From positions 62,001 to 126,000 of the forward strand of contig NZ_PIPJ01000002.1 of assembly GCF_003987135.1 (NCBI RefSeq): a DNA stretch of 64,000 nucleotides, in the 5' to 3' direction. The DNA is from Aliidiomarina iranensis. GTDB lineage: Bacteria; Pseudomonadota; Gammaproteobacteria; Enterobacterales; Alteromonadaceae. This document shows positions 8,000 to 17,403 of the stretch, piece after piece. How positions within the stretch are numbered: the stretch's first letter is position 1; each line of letters starts with the position of its first letter. Made by a program: the position numbers and the translations under genes. Under the pieces are notes generated by a model. It saw only the letters and a list, made by a program, of their open reading frames with translations, was not told the DNA's origin and made no database searches.

Positions 8000-10501
8000 T
8001 TAAATCGGTGATCCGGGTGGCATTTGCGCAGGCGTAAATGCTTCGGGCCACTCACCATTTGCCAAAAAGTGCTCAATTCGCCGCGCTAGATAGCTCGGAA
8101 ATGCACTTAACGCGTATGCTTCCTCCGTGCTCTCATTACCACCCTCATTTGCACTTGCGGCATTCGTTAACTGTTCATGCCATTGTATGAGCGCCCATTC
8201 TAATTGGCTTTTTACTTCCGGTGCTGTGCTCTGATTCAGCATACTTTGGCTCAAATGATAAGCCGTTAGGTAAGCCACTCGTTGGCTGAGTTGATTGTTA
8301 TTTTCTGCTAAATTCCGCTGGCTATTATCGATCAATTGTTGCGCCAGTTCGAAAGGTGCTAGGTGAGCGTTTTGGCTCTCGAACTGCCAACTCAAGCGAT
8401 TCAACCGCTGTGGATTCAACATAAAACTTAGTGTGTGATTTGCACTGGTTTCGGCCATGGTTAGTGGGTCAGTAAATAGGCCCATGCGTGTTGGGAAATC
8501 TTCACGGCTGGTGGCTGAACCGTAGGCTTTTGGTACCAGCAACTTTTCTAATTCGGTTGGTAATGCTAAAAACTGGCTCTTGAGTGTAACCAACAGTGCA
8601 GCGAGCGCTCGCCGTTGCTCAGTGGCGCTAACTGGTTCGTTTACCACGGGCTCACCATTTACAACGTAACGATAATTCACACCACCTATCAATTTTGCGG
8701 CGGCTTCAACCTGATATCGGTGCAGTAAATACATAGGGGCAAGCACCTGTTGTAATTCATCGAGAGGTTGGCCTGGAGCAAGATTATCTTCATTCAATCG
8801 ATTGAGAACCCGTGCTCTTACATCTGTTAGCCGCGTTAATTCGGTTGTGGCGTTCTCGCCATTATTCCAAAGGTGAGCCGTGGGGTGTCCACTATGGGCT
8901 GGACGCGCATCGCGGTCGGAAATAAAGTGCATGCCTCGTGCGTAGGTTTCTGCAATTAGCGCAGCTAATCCTTCGGCTTCTGCCTCGGCTGAGGTGAACT
9001 CACTGTAGCCGTAGGCCACGGTAAATTTATCCCATTCCCCCATACCCGTGGCGTAGGCGTTGTTAAGTGTGATTTCATTATTATCATTCAACATGATAAG
9101 AGGGTGAGGGTAATCCATTACCGATGCACGATCTTGCGAGTTCGCCGCGAAATTGTGAGCAATACCGAGGGTATGGCCGATTTCGTGGGCGGAAAGTTGG
9201 CGAATACGGTGCAATGCCATGGCTTCGATATCAGTTAAAAGCTGCTCACTATTAGCATCCCTAGCAAATGGCGCGAGCAAGCCTTGCGCAATTAACATAT
9301 CTTGGCGAACGCGCAGAGATCCAAGAGAAACATGACCTTTCAAGATTTCGCCGGTGCGCGGATCAATCACAGAGGCGCCATAGGACCAACCACGGGTAGC
9401 TCGATGAACCCATTGAATAATGTTGTAGCGCACATCCATTGGGTCTGCCTCAGGAGGCAAATCACGCACAATAAAGGCATCTTTAAAGCCAATTGCCTCG
9501 AAGGCTTCGGCCCACCACCGGGCGCCATCTAAAAGAGCAGTGCGCACTGGCTCTGGCACTCCTGGATCGAGATAATACACAATGGGCTCGATAGGTTCAC
9601 TTGTGGCGGCATTTGGATTCTTTTTCTGTAACCGATGGCGAGCAATGAAACGATGATCCATAGACGCTTGTAATGGCGCAGCGTAATCTTGGAAACCACG
9701 AGCATAGTAACCACTGCTAGGGTGGAAGGCGCGAGTTTGGTAGCCATCATCAGGTAACGCAATTAGTGAATGATGTAAATGAACGGTAATGGCTGAAGGT
9801 TCAGGCGTAACCGAGCGTACAAATCGCCCTGGGTTTGTTCCGACATAGGTAACTTTAGCTTCAAGCTCTGTATTCTTGGGAAAAGATTTCATGCGCTCAG
9901 GCCACAAAACCGATCGCGTTGTATCTGGCTTAAAGTTACCTTCGTTGATGCTCTGCAAGCGTTGTTCAATATTATGGATATCGGCGAATAAAAACGGCGT
10001 GTAATTGATAAGTACACGATCTTCCTGTTTGGCTACAATATCAAAACCAAACAAAACAGATTCTGCGAATGCTTCCTCTACACTTCGACGCTCCATCTCA
10101 TTCTCGGTGATGGCACGAAATTGGGTGTTTTTTTCAATAAGGAGTGCGCGATTACCATGCAGGCTGAATTCCACTAAGCGAGTAGCACCGAGTTGCCCGC
10201 GATCTAAACCCAAATCGTTTGAACCAATACCGCGGGGCAAACTGCTTTGAAATATAAACTCTGATGTGGTGGCTTGGTTGTTGCCTGGGTTGTTGGCTGG
10301 GTTGCTGGCTTGGCTGCTTTCTCTTTGGAGAGGAATTTCTAAGTACACTTTGTCGGTATCGGCATCAAAATAAAATGTAAAAAAGCCGCGATTAACCTGC
10401 ATGCCCTCAGTAAATTCGCTTACACTTTTATCTTCAGTTGCGCTTGCCGAGGCACTTAGCAGTAATAGAGCTAGCAAAAATGGATAAAAAATCGGTTTCA
10501 T
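8000..10501 (-). CDS. Secreted zinc-dependent metalloprotease (metzincin-like, DUF5117/DUF4953 type)
   Basis: An 833-residue exported protein with a clear signal peptide (about residues 1-21, ending ASASA). The zinc site HEIGHTLGIAHN (about residues 441-452) is the extended HExxHxxGxxH of metzincins, followed 11 residues later by VMDYP, a candidate Met-turn. The N-terminal 300 residues resemble the DUF5117-type propeptide region. The C-terminal region has no recognised domain. A low-complexity stretch near residues 62-77, built from four 12-bp DNA repeats, may be a linker. It is monocistronic. Substrate is unknown; a periplasmic or extracellular peptidase is likely. Confidence 0.87.
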   Translation of the reverse strand: MKPIFYPFLLALLLLSASASATEDKSVSEFTEGMQVNRGFFTFYFDADTDKVYLEIPLQRESSQASNPANNPGNNQATTSEFIFQSSLPRGIGSNDLGLDRGQLGATRLVEFSLHGNRALLIEKNTQFRAITENEMERRSVEEAFAESVLFGFDIVAKQEDRVLINYTPFLFADIHNIEQRLQSINEGNFKPDTTRSVLWPERMKSFPKNTELEAKVTYVGTNPGRFVRSVTPEPSAITVHLHHSLIALPDDGYQTRAFHPSSGYYARGFQDYAAPLQASMDHRFIARHRLQKKNPNAATSEPIEPIVYYLDPGVPEPVRTALLDGARWWAEAFEAIGFKDAFIVRDLPPEADPMDVRYNIIQWVHRATRGWSYGASVIDPRTGEILKGHVSLGSLRVRQDMLIAQGLLAPFARDANSEQLLTDIEAMALHRIRQLSAHEIGHTLGIAHNFAANSQDRASVMDYPHPLIMLNDNNEITLNNAYATGMGEWDKFTVAYGYSEFTSAEAEAEGLAALIAETYARGMHFISDRDARPAHSGHPTAHLWNNGENATTELTRLTDVRARVLNRLNEDNLAPGQPLDELQQVLAPMYLLHRYQVEAAAKLIGGVNYRYVVNGEPVVNEPVSATEQRRALAALLVTLKSQFLALPTELEKLLVPKAYGSATSREDFPTRMGLFTDPLTMAETSANHTLSFMLNPQRLNRLSWQFESQNAHLAPFELAQQLIDNSQRNLAENNNQLSQRVAYLTAYHLSQSMLNQSTAPEVKSQLEWALIQWHEQLTNAASANEGGNESTEEAYALSAFPSYLARRIEHFLANGEWPEAFTPAQMPPGSPI
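10271..10318 (-). repeat. Four imperfect 12-bp tandem repeats inside the protease gene
   Basis: Units such as ggctgggttgct repeat four times in frame and encode SSQA-SNPA-NNPG-NNQA just downstream of the signal peptide region. Being a multiple of three, copy-number change would lengthen or shorten a linker without breaking the frame. Confidence 0.75.
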
Positions 10502-10571
10502 AATGATTCCCTGAATTAAATAGCGCTAAATTTTTCTTTGCTAACAACCTTGCGGTATTTCTTAGCGAGAA

Positions 10572-11477
10572 TCAAGAATCTTGAATTGCCCGCTGTTGGC
10601 GCTTGCGAATGGCCTCGCGATGGCTAATGTAAACGCCACTGGCGATCACCACGCAGGCGCCTGCTAAAACCCACATGCTAGGTAATTCCTGCCAGAAAAA
10701 GTAACCCAAAAGTAGTGCCCAAATCATTGCCGTGTATTCAAAAGATGATAATACCGATGGCGGTGCCTGCCGGTAGGCTTCTGTTAACAAGTATTGCGCT
10801 ATGGCACCGGAAATCCCCAGTAGGAGCAGCCAAGGTATATCGGTAAAGCTTAGCGGCCGCCAATCAGTTAAGGCTAAAGCCCCACAGCCTAAAGTTAGGC
10901 TCAGCACGAAAAAGAACATTAAGGATTCTGATGTTTCACTGCGATGCATGTAACGCACTAAGATCATAACCATGCTATAACCTAGCGTTGCCAACAGGCC
11001 AGAAACCACACCAATGGATGCAAAGCCCATGGCATTTGGGTTCAACATAATGAGAACACCAAGAAATCCAACAAATACCGCGGTATAGCGATGAACCCCC
11101 ACTTTTTCTTTGAGAATAGGCACTGAGAGTAGGGTGATGATTAGCGGTGCGGCAAAAAAGATTGCGTAGGCGTTGGCTAAGGGCAGTTCCCTTAAGGTGA
11201 TTACGGTAAGAATCAGAAAAGCAATGCTGATAACGCCCCGCAATCCATGCAACAACAGGTTGTTGGGCCTAATTTTATGCAGTGTGCGCTGGCTCAAAAG
11301 CCAAAGCACAACAAATGGCAATGACGTTGCACCACGAAAGAAACTAACCTGAAATGAGCTTAAATGGCCGGCTAAATGCTTCATTGCTACATCCATAAGT
11401 GCAAAGCAAAATACTGCTAACACCATAAAAATAATGCCACGGCTAATATGCTCAGATGCTTGATGGATAGGATTCAT
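10572..11477 (-). CDS. DMT-family (EamA) transporter
   Basis: An inner-membrane protein of 301 residues with ten predicted transmembrane helices in two EamA repeats (about residues 15-145 and 155-285). It has the usual duplicated architecture of drug/metabolite exporters. Motifs such as LRELPLANAYAIFFAAPLI fit the first repeat. Substrate cannot be told from sequence. The gene stands alone and is divergent from the VF530 gene. A palindrome just upstream (11498-11515) could be an operator. Confidence 0.85.
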   Translation of the reverse strand: MNPIHQASEHISRGIIFMVLAVFCFALMDVAMKHLAGHLSSFQVSFFRGATSLPFVVLWLLSQRTLHKIRPNNLLLHGLRGVISIAFLILTVITLRELPLANAYAIFFAAPLIITLLSVPILKEKVGVHRYTAVFVGFLGVLIMLNPNAMGFASIGVVSGLLATLGYSMVMILVRYMHRSETSESLMFFFVLSLTLGCGALALTDWRPLSFTDIPWLLLLGISGAIAQYLLTEAYRQAPPSVLSSFEYTAMIWALLLGYFFWQELPSMWVLAGACVVIASGVYISHREAIRKRQQRAIQDS

Positions 11478-11497
11478 AAATAAAAACTCATGAGTTA

Positions 11498-11515
11498 AAC
11501 GTAATGCAATACGTT
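11498..11515. promoter_or_regulatory. Candidate operator palindrome upstream of the DMT transporter
   Basis: AACGTA-atgcaa-TACGTT is a perfect inverted repeat with 6-base arms, starting 21 bases upstream of the transporter start codon. An overlapping direct repeat of ATGCAATA follows. No matching regulator gene is adjacent. Confidence 0.35.
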
Positions 11516-11654
11516 ATGCAATAATGAACAATGCAAAAGTAATGAAGAGAAAACATGGCGATTAATCAATTTAAGTGCGTAATTCAGGATCGCCCACACC
11601 TTCACTAGGTGCTTTTGTTGTAGCAAATGATTCTTTGTACTCAATATTAGAGAA

Positions 11655-11882
11655 ATGAGCATGGCAACTGAACAACCGAAAAATCCTCTCCATGGTATCA
11701 CTTTGGAACAAATAGTGGTGGAACTTGAACAACACTATGGTTGGGAAACATTAGCAAGCAAAATAAATATTAACAGCTTTAAAAACGATCCATCGGTGAA
11801 ATCTTCTTTAAAGTTTTTGCGAAAAACCCCATGGGCTCGAGAACAAGTAGAGCAACTCTATATTCGAACCTTTAAGCAGTAA
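11655..11882 (+). CDS. VF530 (DUF2132) family DNA-binding-like protein
   Basis: A 75-residue protein matching the VF530 family almost throughout: [39 protein letters not shown] and [13 protein letters not shown]. The family has a solved fold resembling DNA-binding or vWA-associated helical modules, but its biological role is not established. The first ATG may be 11655 or, two codons on, 11661. The YchJ-type gene follows 55 bases downstream and may be co-transcribed. Confidence 0.85.
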   Translation: MSMATEQPKNPLHGITLEQIVVELEQHYGWETLASKININSFKNDPSVKSSLKFLRKTPWAREQVEQLYIRTFKQ

Positions 11883-11937
11883 CTGTGCCCTGAGCTGATT
11901 CAAACAAAATATATTTTCCAAGGATATTAAGAAAAAT

Positions 11938-12306
11938 ATGGTTAACGATGCTTTATGCCCGTGCGGCAGCGAAAAGAGTTATGGCACATGTTGTGGCGCT
12001 TTTCACAGTGGCGCAATTCCGCGAACGCCAGAGGCGCTTATGCGTTCCCGATATTCTGCTTTCGTGTTGGGTGATACAGATTATTTACTGGCAACCTGGC
12101 ACGAGAGTACTCGGCCCAAGTTAGATTTAAGCGATAACCCAAATTGGGTGCAGTTACAGGTGGTTTCTACTTGGCAGCGGGGTGCACGCGGGTTTGTGCA
12201 TTTTAAAGCGTTTTATAAGCAGGGTGATGAACTGAACATGTTAGAAGAGAAATCAAAATTTATCTGGGAGCGGGGGCGTTGGTTCTACGTTCAAGCAGAA
12301 CAATGA
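11938..12306 (+). CDS. ychJ: YchJ family protein with SEC-C-type zinc motif
   Basis: A 122-residue protein with an N-terminal SEC-C-like zinc ligand set CPCGSEKSYGTCC (residues 7-19). The conserved PEALMRSRYSAFVLGDTDYLLATWH region follows, then a single NTF2-like C-terminal domain, typical of the UPF0225/YchJ family. E. coli YchJ has two SEC-C motifs (N- and C-terminal); here the C-terminal one is absent, as in shorter family members. The molecular role is unknown. Confidence 0.88.
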   Translation: MVNDALCPCGSEKSYGTCCGAFHSGAIPRTPEALMRSRYSAFVLGDTDYLLATWHESTRPKLDLSDNPNWVQLQVVSTWQRGARGFVHFKAFYKQGDELNMLEEKSKFIWERGRWFYVQAEQ

Positions 12307-12557
12307 TGCAGTGATAGCGGCGTGTTTAATGTGTGGTTAGGTGAATTGGGGAAGCTATTCGCTTCACAGTAATGATGCTTTGGCGCAGAACTTTCGGGTT
12401 CAGTTGGGGATTAAACGGGATTTGGTAGTTAATCGCAGATTTCATGCAACTCACTGCACTTTAATGCGAAGGTGGATTGTGAATGTGATCATTACTTAAA
12501 CTTTTGCGTATAACACTTGCAAATCAATCCGCTATTTCATTGCACAAAGGACATCGA

Positions 12558-13619
12558 ATGCAAGCTTGTTGGAGAACAACCAAATTACTACTGGTCTTTG
12601 GCGTTATTTTCTGTTTTTCGTTTTCGGCAGCTGCACAACAGGGGCGAGGAAATAGCGAGACACTTGTTCTGGTTAACCCAATCGAAACAGAACAAGAAAA
12701 CAGAAGTATTCAGGCCGTTGGTTCAGCGCAAGCTGTGCAATCGATTATGCTCTTCCCCGCTGTTGGCGATATCGTAACCGCCGTGCGTTTTCAACCCGGC
12801 GAATTAGTGGAAGAGGGCCAAATTCTCTTGGAACTTGATGCTCGCCGACAAAATGTGGCAGTGGCTCGCGCGCGCATTCAGCTTGCTGATGCCGAACGAA
12901 CCGTACGCCGGTTGCAGGCTACGCTCTCGCAAGGTGGAACAACACAAAGTGCTTTGGATGATGCAATTACGGCTAAAGAATTGTTAGAAGTAACCTTGCA
13001 AGAAGCCCTTACGGAACTTGAAGATCGGTTCGTTCGCGCACCCTACACTGGAGTTGTGGGGCTAACAGATGTGAACGTTGGCGATCGCATTACGCAACAA
13101 ACTGCAATAACTAGCCTCGACGACCGTAGCGAACTATTCATTAACTTTCGAGCACCAGAATCTGCCCTAGATATACTCGCCGACTCACCCGAAATTACCG
13201 TGCAACCGTGGCAAAGCCAAAACGAAGAGATATCAGTATCGATTGCTGAAATCGATTCACGAATCGATGAGGTTAACCGAACTATCAGAGTACGCGCATT
13301 ATTGGATAATGAGAATGATGAGTTTCGGCCCGGTATGAGCTTTCGCGTAAACATGACGGCAAACGGCCAAGAGTTCAAAGTGGTACCTGAAGCTGCATTA
13401 CTGTGGGGTGCAACTAGTGCCTACGTTTGGATGGCAAAGCAAAATGACGATAATGAATATGTGGCGGAGCAGGTAAATGTTGAAATAAAACAACGTTTAG
13501 CCGGAAGAATTTTAGTAGATGCAGAGATTGAAGCTGGAGAGCTTATCGTTCTTGAAGGGATTCAATCACTGCGAGAAGGGCAGAAACTGCGCTTTACTGA
13601 TGATTCGAGGGTTGAATAA
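12558..13619 (+). CDS. RND efflux periplasmic adaptor subunit (system 1)
   Basis: Membrane-fusion protein linking the RND pump to an outer-membrane channel. ATG 12558 is preferred over upstream TTG codons because AAAGG precedes it by 7 bases and a signal sequence follows at once (LLLVFGVIFCFSFSAAAQ). The 353-residue product has the lipoyl/barrel-sandwich halves (VGDIVTAVRFQPGELVEEGQ and RAPYTGVVGLTDVNVGD) flanking a helical hairpin of about 60 residues, then the beta-barrel region (FRPGMSFRV). It overlaps the permease gene by one base (TAATG). The 250 bases upstream hold no gene; a partial CRP-like site TGTGA-N6-TCATT lies at 12478-12493. Confidence 0.9.
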   Translation: MQACWRTTKLLLVFGVIFCFSFSAAAQQGRGNSETLVLVNPIETEQENRSIQAVGSAQAVQSIMLFPAVGDIVTAVRFQPGELVEEGQILLELDARRQNVAVARARIQLADAERTVRRLQATLSQGGTTQSALDDAITAKELLEVTLQEALTELEDRFVRAPYTGVVGLTDVNVGDRITQQTAITSLDDRSELFINFRAPESALDILADSPEITVQPWQSQNEEISVSIAEIDSRIDEVNRTIRVRALLDNENDEFRPGMSFRVNMTANGQEFKVVPEAALLWGATSAYVWMAKQNDDNEYVAEQVNVEIKQRLAGRILVDAEIEAGELIVLEGIQSLREGQKLRFTDDSRVE

Positions 13620-16600
13620 TGAGTATTAAAAATGATTCAGGTTCTAATCAATCCTCAACAAATGGGGCCCCTTCGGATCCAACCATAGCCGATAAAACAC
13701 GGCAAGATCTTCCTTCACTGGCGATTCGTCGGCCGGTTTTAATCATTGTTCTGAACCTACTTATTATCATTGCGGGCTTTGCTGCCTTAAATGGTATTGA
13801 GGTGCGCGAGCTTCCTGATGTTGATAGGCCAGTGGTTACGGTTACTGCGGCGTTTCCGGGCGCTGCGCCAGAAACAGTGGATACCGAGGTTACCCGGTTA
13901 CTAGAAGGTGCTGTGGCGCGTGTAAACGGTGTTAAATCGATAAGTAGCTCAAGTGAAGAGAACAGCACCCGAATCGTTGTTGAATTTCGACCAGGTATTG
14001 ATTTGGACAATGCGGCCAACGATTTACGTGAATCGGTAGCACGGGTTGAGCGAGAACTTCCACCGGATGTAGAACGGTTAGCGATTATCAAGGCGGATAA
14101 TAACGCCGATCCAGTTGTGCGAGTGGCGGTTACAAGTGAAACGCTTGATTTCGAAACCATGACTGAAAACGTTGAAACCGATTTAGTTCCTTTATTACTT
14201 AATATCCCCGGTGTTGCGGATGTTGCGCTAAATGGTGATCGCGAACGGGTTCTTAGAGTAATGATTGACCCATTGCGGTTAGCAAGCTTTGAGCTCACGG
14301 TTACTGATATCGCGGATGCATTGCGCCAAGCCCCTTTCGATGTGCCAGCGGGGAGTATTCGTTCCACGGATCAACAGTTGATAGTTCGAGCGGATGCCAC
14401 CTCGGTAACGGCCGAACAGGTGTCTGAGATTGTAATTAGCGATGATACTCGGGTAGGGGATGTTGCAGACGTTTACTTTGGCCCTGCGGATGCGCAAAAC
14501 TTCGTACGTTTTAATGGCAAACCAGTTATCGGCCTCTCGATTATTCGGCAAGCTAGCTCCAATACGATAGAAATATCTAATGAGATTCAGGCGCAAATGG
14601 CGAGCATTAGCGAACGCTTCCCAGATTTGCAGGTGCAAATAACATCAGACGATGCCGAATTTATTCGCGGTTCTGTTCGCGAAGTTCTGATTTCGCTCGT
14701 TCTCACGGTTGTTTTGGTTATCCTTACGCTTTGGATTTTCATCGGCAACTTCCGCTCTACCATCATTCCAGCTCTTGCGATTCCGGTATCACTGATAGGC
14801 TCATTAGCCGCACTTTGGGTGTTAGGCTTTTCCGTGAATATTCTTACCTTGCTCGCATTAGTTCTGGCTACAGGTTTGATTGTAGATGATGCGATTGTGG
14901 TAACAGAGAATATTCAGCGCCGTCGTTCGGGCGGCATGGGCGCACGCGCGGCAGCCGTAATTGGTACACGTGAAGTATTTTTCGCGGTGGTAGCAACCAC
15001 TGCGGTGCTTGTTGCTGTTTTCGTGCCCATATCGTTTTTGCCCTCTACAGCCGGTCGATTATTCCGTGAGTTTGGTGGCGTGCTCGCTGCTGCCGTAATT
15101 ATTTCCTCTTTTGTTGCGCTTTCCATGGTGCCAGCGTTAACCGCGCGATTACCGCTAACAAAATCGAAAGATACAAAAATCGCTCGCTTTGGCAATATGC
15201 TGCGTGACGGCTACAGTGCATCTTTGGCGTGGGCATTAAACCACGCCACGTTGGTATTTATTATTTGTGCGCTCGCCGCTATCTCTTCGGTGTGGGCTTA
15301 CCAAGCGCTTGAAAATGAACTGTTACCGCCGGAAGACCGTGGGCAAATTTCGATTTTTGCGCGGGGCCCTGATGGCGTTGGTTTGAACTTTATGCAACGG
15401 CAAGCCAATCGAATTGAAGAAGTGCTGTTACCTTACGTTGAAGATGGTGAAATTGAAAACATCGTAACCGTTGTTGGCCAATGGGATCCAAATTTGGTAT
15501 TTGTAGTAGTGCCGCTTAAGCCTTGGGAAGAACGCGATCGTAGCCAACAAGAGATTATCAATGAAATACGCGGGCCGCTCGCGGCAATACCGGGAGCGCC
15601 GGCGCGGGCATTTGGTGCTAACAGCTTAAACTTACGCGGAACAGGTGGCGGTTTAGAGTTAGCGCTAACAGGCCAAGATTACGAAGATATCTATGCGGCA
15701 GCGTTAGAATTTTCGGCGTTGATTCAGGAACAAATACCAGAGCTAGGGATACCAAACATTGGTTATCAACCCACACAACCGCAATTACGGGTAAACATTG
15801 ATAGGCTTCGTGCAGAAGAGTTAAATGTGCCGCTTTCAGATATTGCGGCGACGTTGCGAGTTGCCATTAACGGCGATGATTTAGCTGATTTAAATGTAGA
15901 AGATCAATCGATTCCTATTATTCTGCAAGCATCTCGGAATTTAGTTGAAAACCCTTCCGATTTAACCAATCTATATGTGGGTTCTCGTGATGGCGGACTG
16001 GTACCCTTATCAAGTTTGGCAACCATCAGTGAAGAGGGTGTAGCTGCAGAGTTAGAACGGCAGGCTCAACGCCGGGCAATAGAGCTCGATATGGAATTGC
16101 CAGATAGCATTACGATTAATGAGGCGGTAGATCAACTTCGAGCGCTTGCACAAGAAGAGCTACCATCGGATATCGGTTTAGTTTTCTTAGGAGAGGCACT
16201 CGCTTTTGAGGAAACAACTCGTGATGTCACGTTAACCTTTGTTTTCGCTTTATTAATTGTGTTTTTGGTATTGGCTGCTCAGTTTGAAAGTGTGAATAGC
16301 GCCGTGGTTGTTATGGCTACCGTGCCTTTTGGTATCGCCGCGGCACTCTTCGCACTGTTGCTGACGGGTAATTCAATCAATATCTATTCGCAAATTGGCC
16401 TAGTGATGCTTATTGGTTTGATTGCGAAAAATGCTATCTTGCTGGTTGAATTTGCAGACCAAATGCGCGACGGAGGGCGCTCAGTGCGTGATGCGGTTGA
16501 AGAAGCCGCTAAAATTCGCTTACGGCCAATTACCATGACGTTGCTTTCAACTATGCTTGGCGCGTTGCCCCTTATACTTTCCACTGGTGCCGGAGCGGAA

Positions 16601-16768
16601 GCACGCAACGCCATTGGTTGGGTGGTGTTTGGTGGTTTAGGTATTTCTGTGTTGTTTACGCTCTATCTTACCCCGGTGCTGTATCTTGCTCTAGCTCGCT
16701 TAGTGAAGCCAAGAGCCGATGAGAGCAACAGGTTACGCGACGAGCTAGCAGCGGTGAAGGATAATTAA
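13619..16768 (+). CDS. RND efflux permease (system 1, HAE1 family)
   Basis: Proton-driven inner-membrane drug/solute exporter of 1049 residues, with the expected 12 transmembrane helices and two large periplasmic loops. The proton-relay pair is intact in GLIVDDAIVVTEN, and the partner lysine stands in LIGLIAKNAILLVEFA. An N-terminal cytosolic extension of about 30 polar residues precedes TM1, longer than in AcrB. It is translationally coupled to its adaptor. No outer-membrane factor or regulator gene is linked, so it must share a TolC-type channel from elsewhere. Confidence 0.93.
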   Translation: MSIKNDSGSNQSSTNGAPSDPTIADKTRQDLPSLAIRRPVLIIVLNLLIIIAGFAALNGIEVRELPDVDRPVVTVTAAFPGAAPETVDTEVTRLLEGAVARVNGVKSISSSSEENSTRIVVEFRPGIDLDNAANDLRESVARVERELPPDVERLAIIKADNNADPVVRVAVTSETLDFETMTENVETDLVPLLLNIPGVADVALNGDRERVLRVMIDPLRLASFELTVTDIADALRQAPFDVPAGSIRSTDQQLIVRADATSVTAEQVSEIVISDDTRVGDVADVYFGPADAQNFVRFNGKPVIGLSIIRQASSNTIEISNEIQAQMASISERFPDLQVQITSDDAEFIRGSVREVLISLVLTVVLVILTLWIFIGNFRSTIIPALAIPVSLIGSLAALWVLGFSVNILTLLALVLATGLIVDDAIVVTENIQRRRSGGMGARAAAVIGTREVFFAVVATTAVLVAVFVPISFLPSTAGRLFREFGGVLAAAVIISSFVALSMVPALTARLPLTKSKDTKIARFGNMLRDGYSASLAWALNHATLVFIICALAAISSVWAYQALENELLPPEDRGQISIFARGPDGVGLNFMQRQANRIEEVLLPYVEDGEIENIVTVVGQWDPNLVFVVVPLKPWEERDRSQQEIINEIRGPLAAIPGAPARAFGANSLNLRGTGGGLELALTGQDYEDIYAAALEFSALIQEQIPELGIPNIGYQPTQPQLRVNIDRLRAEELNVPLSDIAATLRVAINGDDLADLNVEDQSIPIILQASRNLVENPSDLTNLYVGSRDGGLVPLSSLATISEEGVAAELERQAQRRAIELDMELPDSITINEAVDQLRALAQEELPSDIGLVFLGEALAFEETTRDVTLTFVFALLIVFLVLAAQFESVNSAVVVMATVPFGIAAALFALLLTGNSINIYSQIGLVMLIGLIAKNAILLVEFADQMRDGGRSVRDAVEEAAKIRLRPITMTLLSTMLGALPLILSTGAGAEARNAIGWVVFGGLGISVLFTLYLTPVLYLALARLVKPRADESNRLRDELAAVKDN

Positions 16769-16914
16769 TTGCTGTCAACGTTACTTACTGTACAATGTCC
16801 GTAAACTAGCTAAGTTATGAGATTTAGCTGGGTTTGCAGAGCAAGTAGGGCAATAAAAATAACCATTGCGCTACTTGCTGATAAGCTCGCTAAAGTTTAA
16901 AGCGGAGAACATTG

Positions 16915-17352
16915 ATGCGTGTATGTGGCATTGAAATAAAGAGTAACGAAGCAATAATTTGCTTAATGGAAATGAACGATGGCCTAGTGCAAATCCCTGA
17001 TTGCCGCCAGGTACGTTTTCAACTGTTGAAAGATCATGATGCTGAGCAAGTGCGCCGCTTTCAATTTACCTTTCGTAAATTGATTGAAGATTACAAAATT
17101 GAACGGTTAATCATCAAAGAGCGAATGCAGAAAGGGAAATTTTCTGGTTCGGCAGTAGGCTTCAAGATCGAGGCCGCATTGCAGTTGATAGATAGTGTTG
17201 AAACTCATTTGCTTGCAAACTCGATGCAGAAAGATATTATTAAGCGCAATCCAATTCCGGTAGATTATGCCGATACGGGTTTAAAAGTTTTTCAAGAAAC
17301 CGCATTTAGCGTTGCCTATGCTTACTTAATGTCGAAAGAATATAATCTATAA
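16915..17352 (+). CDS. DUF3010 family protein
   Basis: A 145-residue protein recognised as DUF3010 by RVCGIEIKSNEAIICLM at the N-terminus, IKERMQKGKFSGSAVGFKIE in the centre and the VFQETAFSVAYAYL end. The family is confined to gammaproteobacteria and has no known function; the N-terminus has an RNase H-like look (GIEIKSNEA), which is only a suggestion. ATG 16915 follows GGAGAA by 6 bases. It is monocistronic and ends in a strong terminator. Confidence 0.8.
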   Translation: MRVCGIEIKSNEAIICLMEMNDGLVQIPDCRQVRFQLLKDHDAEQVRRFQFTFRKLIEDYKIERLIIKERMQKGKFSGSAVGFKIEAALQLIDSVETHLLANSMQKDIIKRNPIPVDYADTGLKVFQETAFSVAYAYLMSKEYNL

Positions 17353-17362
17353 ATTAGCGAAT

Positions 17363-17403
17363 AAACGCAGCTACCTTGTGAAGGCAAGGGGCTGCGTTTT
17401 TTT
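17363..17403 (+). terminator. Rho-independent terminator after the DUF3010 gene
   Basis: A nested hairpin, AAACGCAGC...GCTGCGTTT outside with CCTTG...CAAGG inside, is followed by a run of seven T on the plus strand. It overlaps the last codons of the convergent pfkB gene. Confidence 0.85.

Noticed and set aside
12478-12493. CRP binding site upstream of RND system 1
   Set aside because: Only the left half TGTGA is exact; the right half TCATT matches 3 of 5 bases, too weak to list as a feature.
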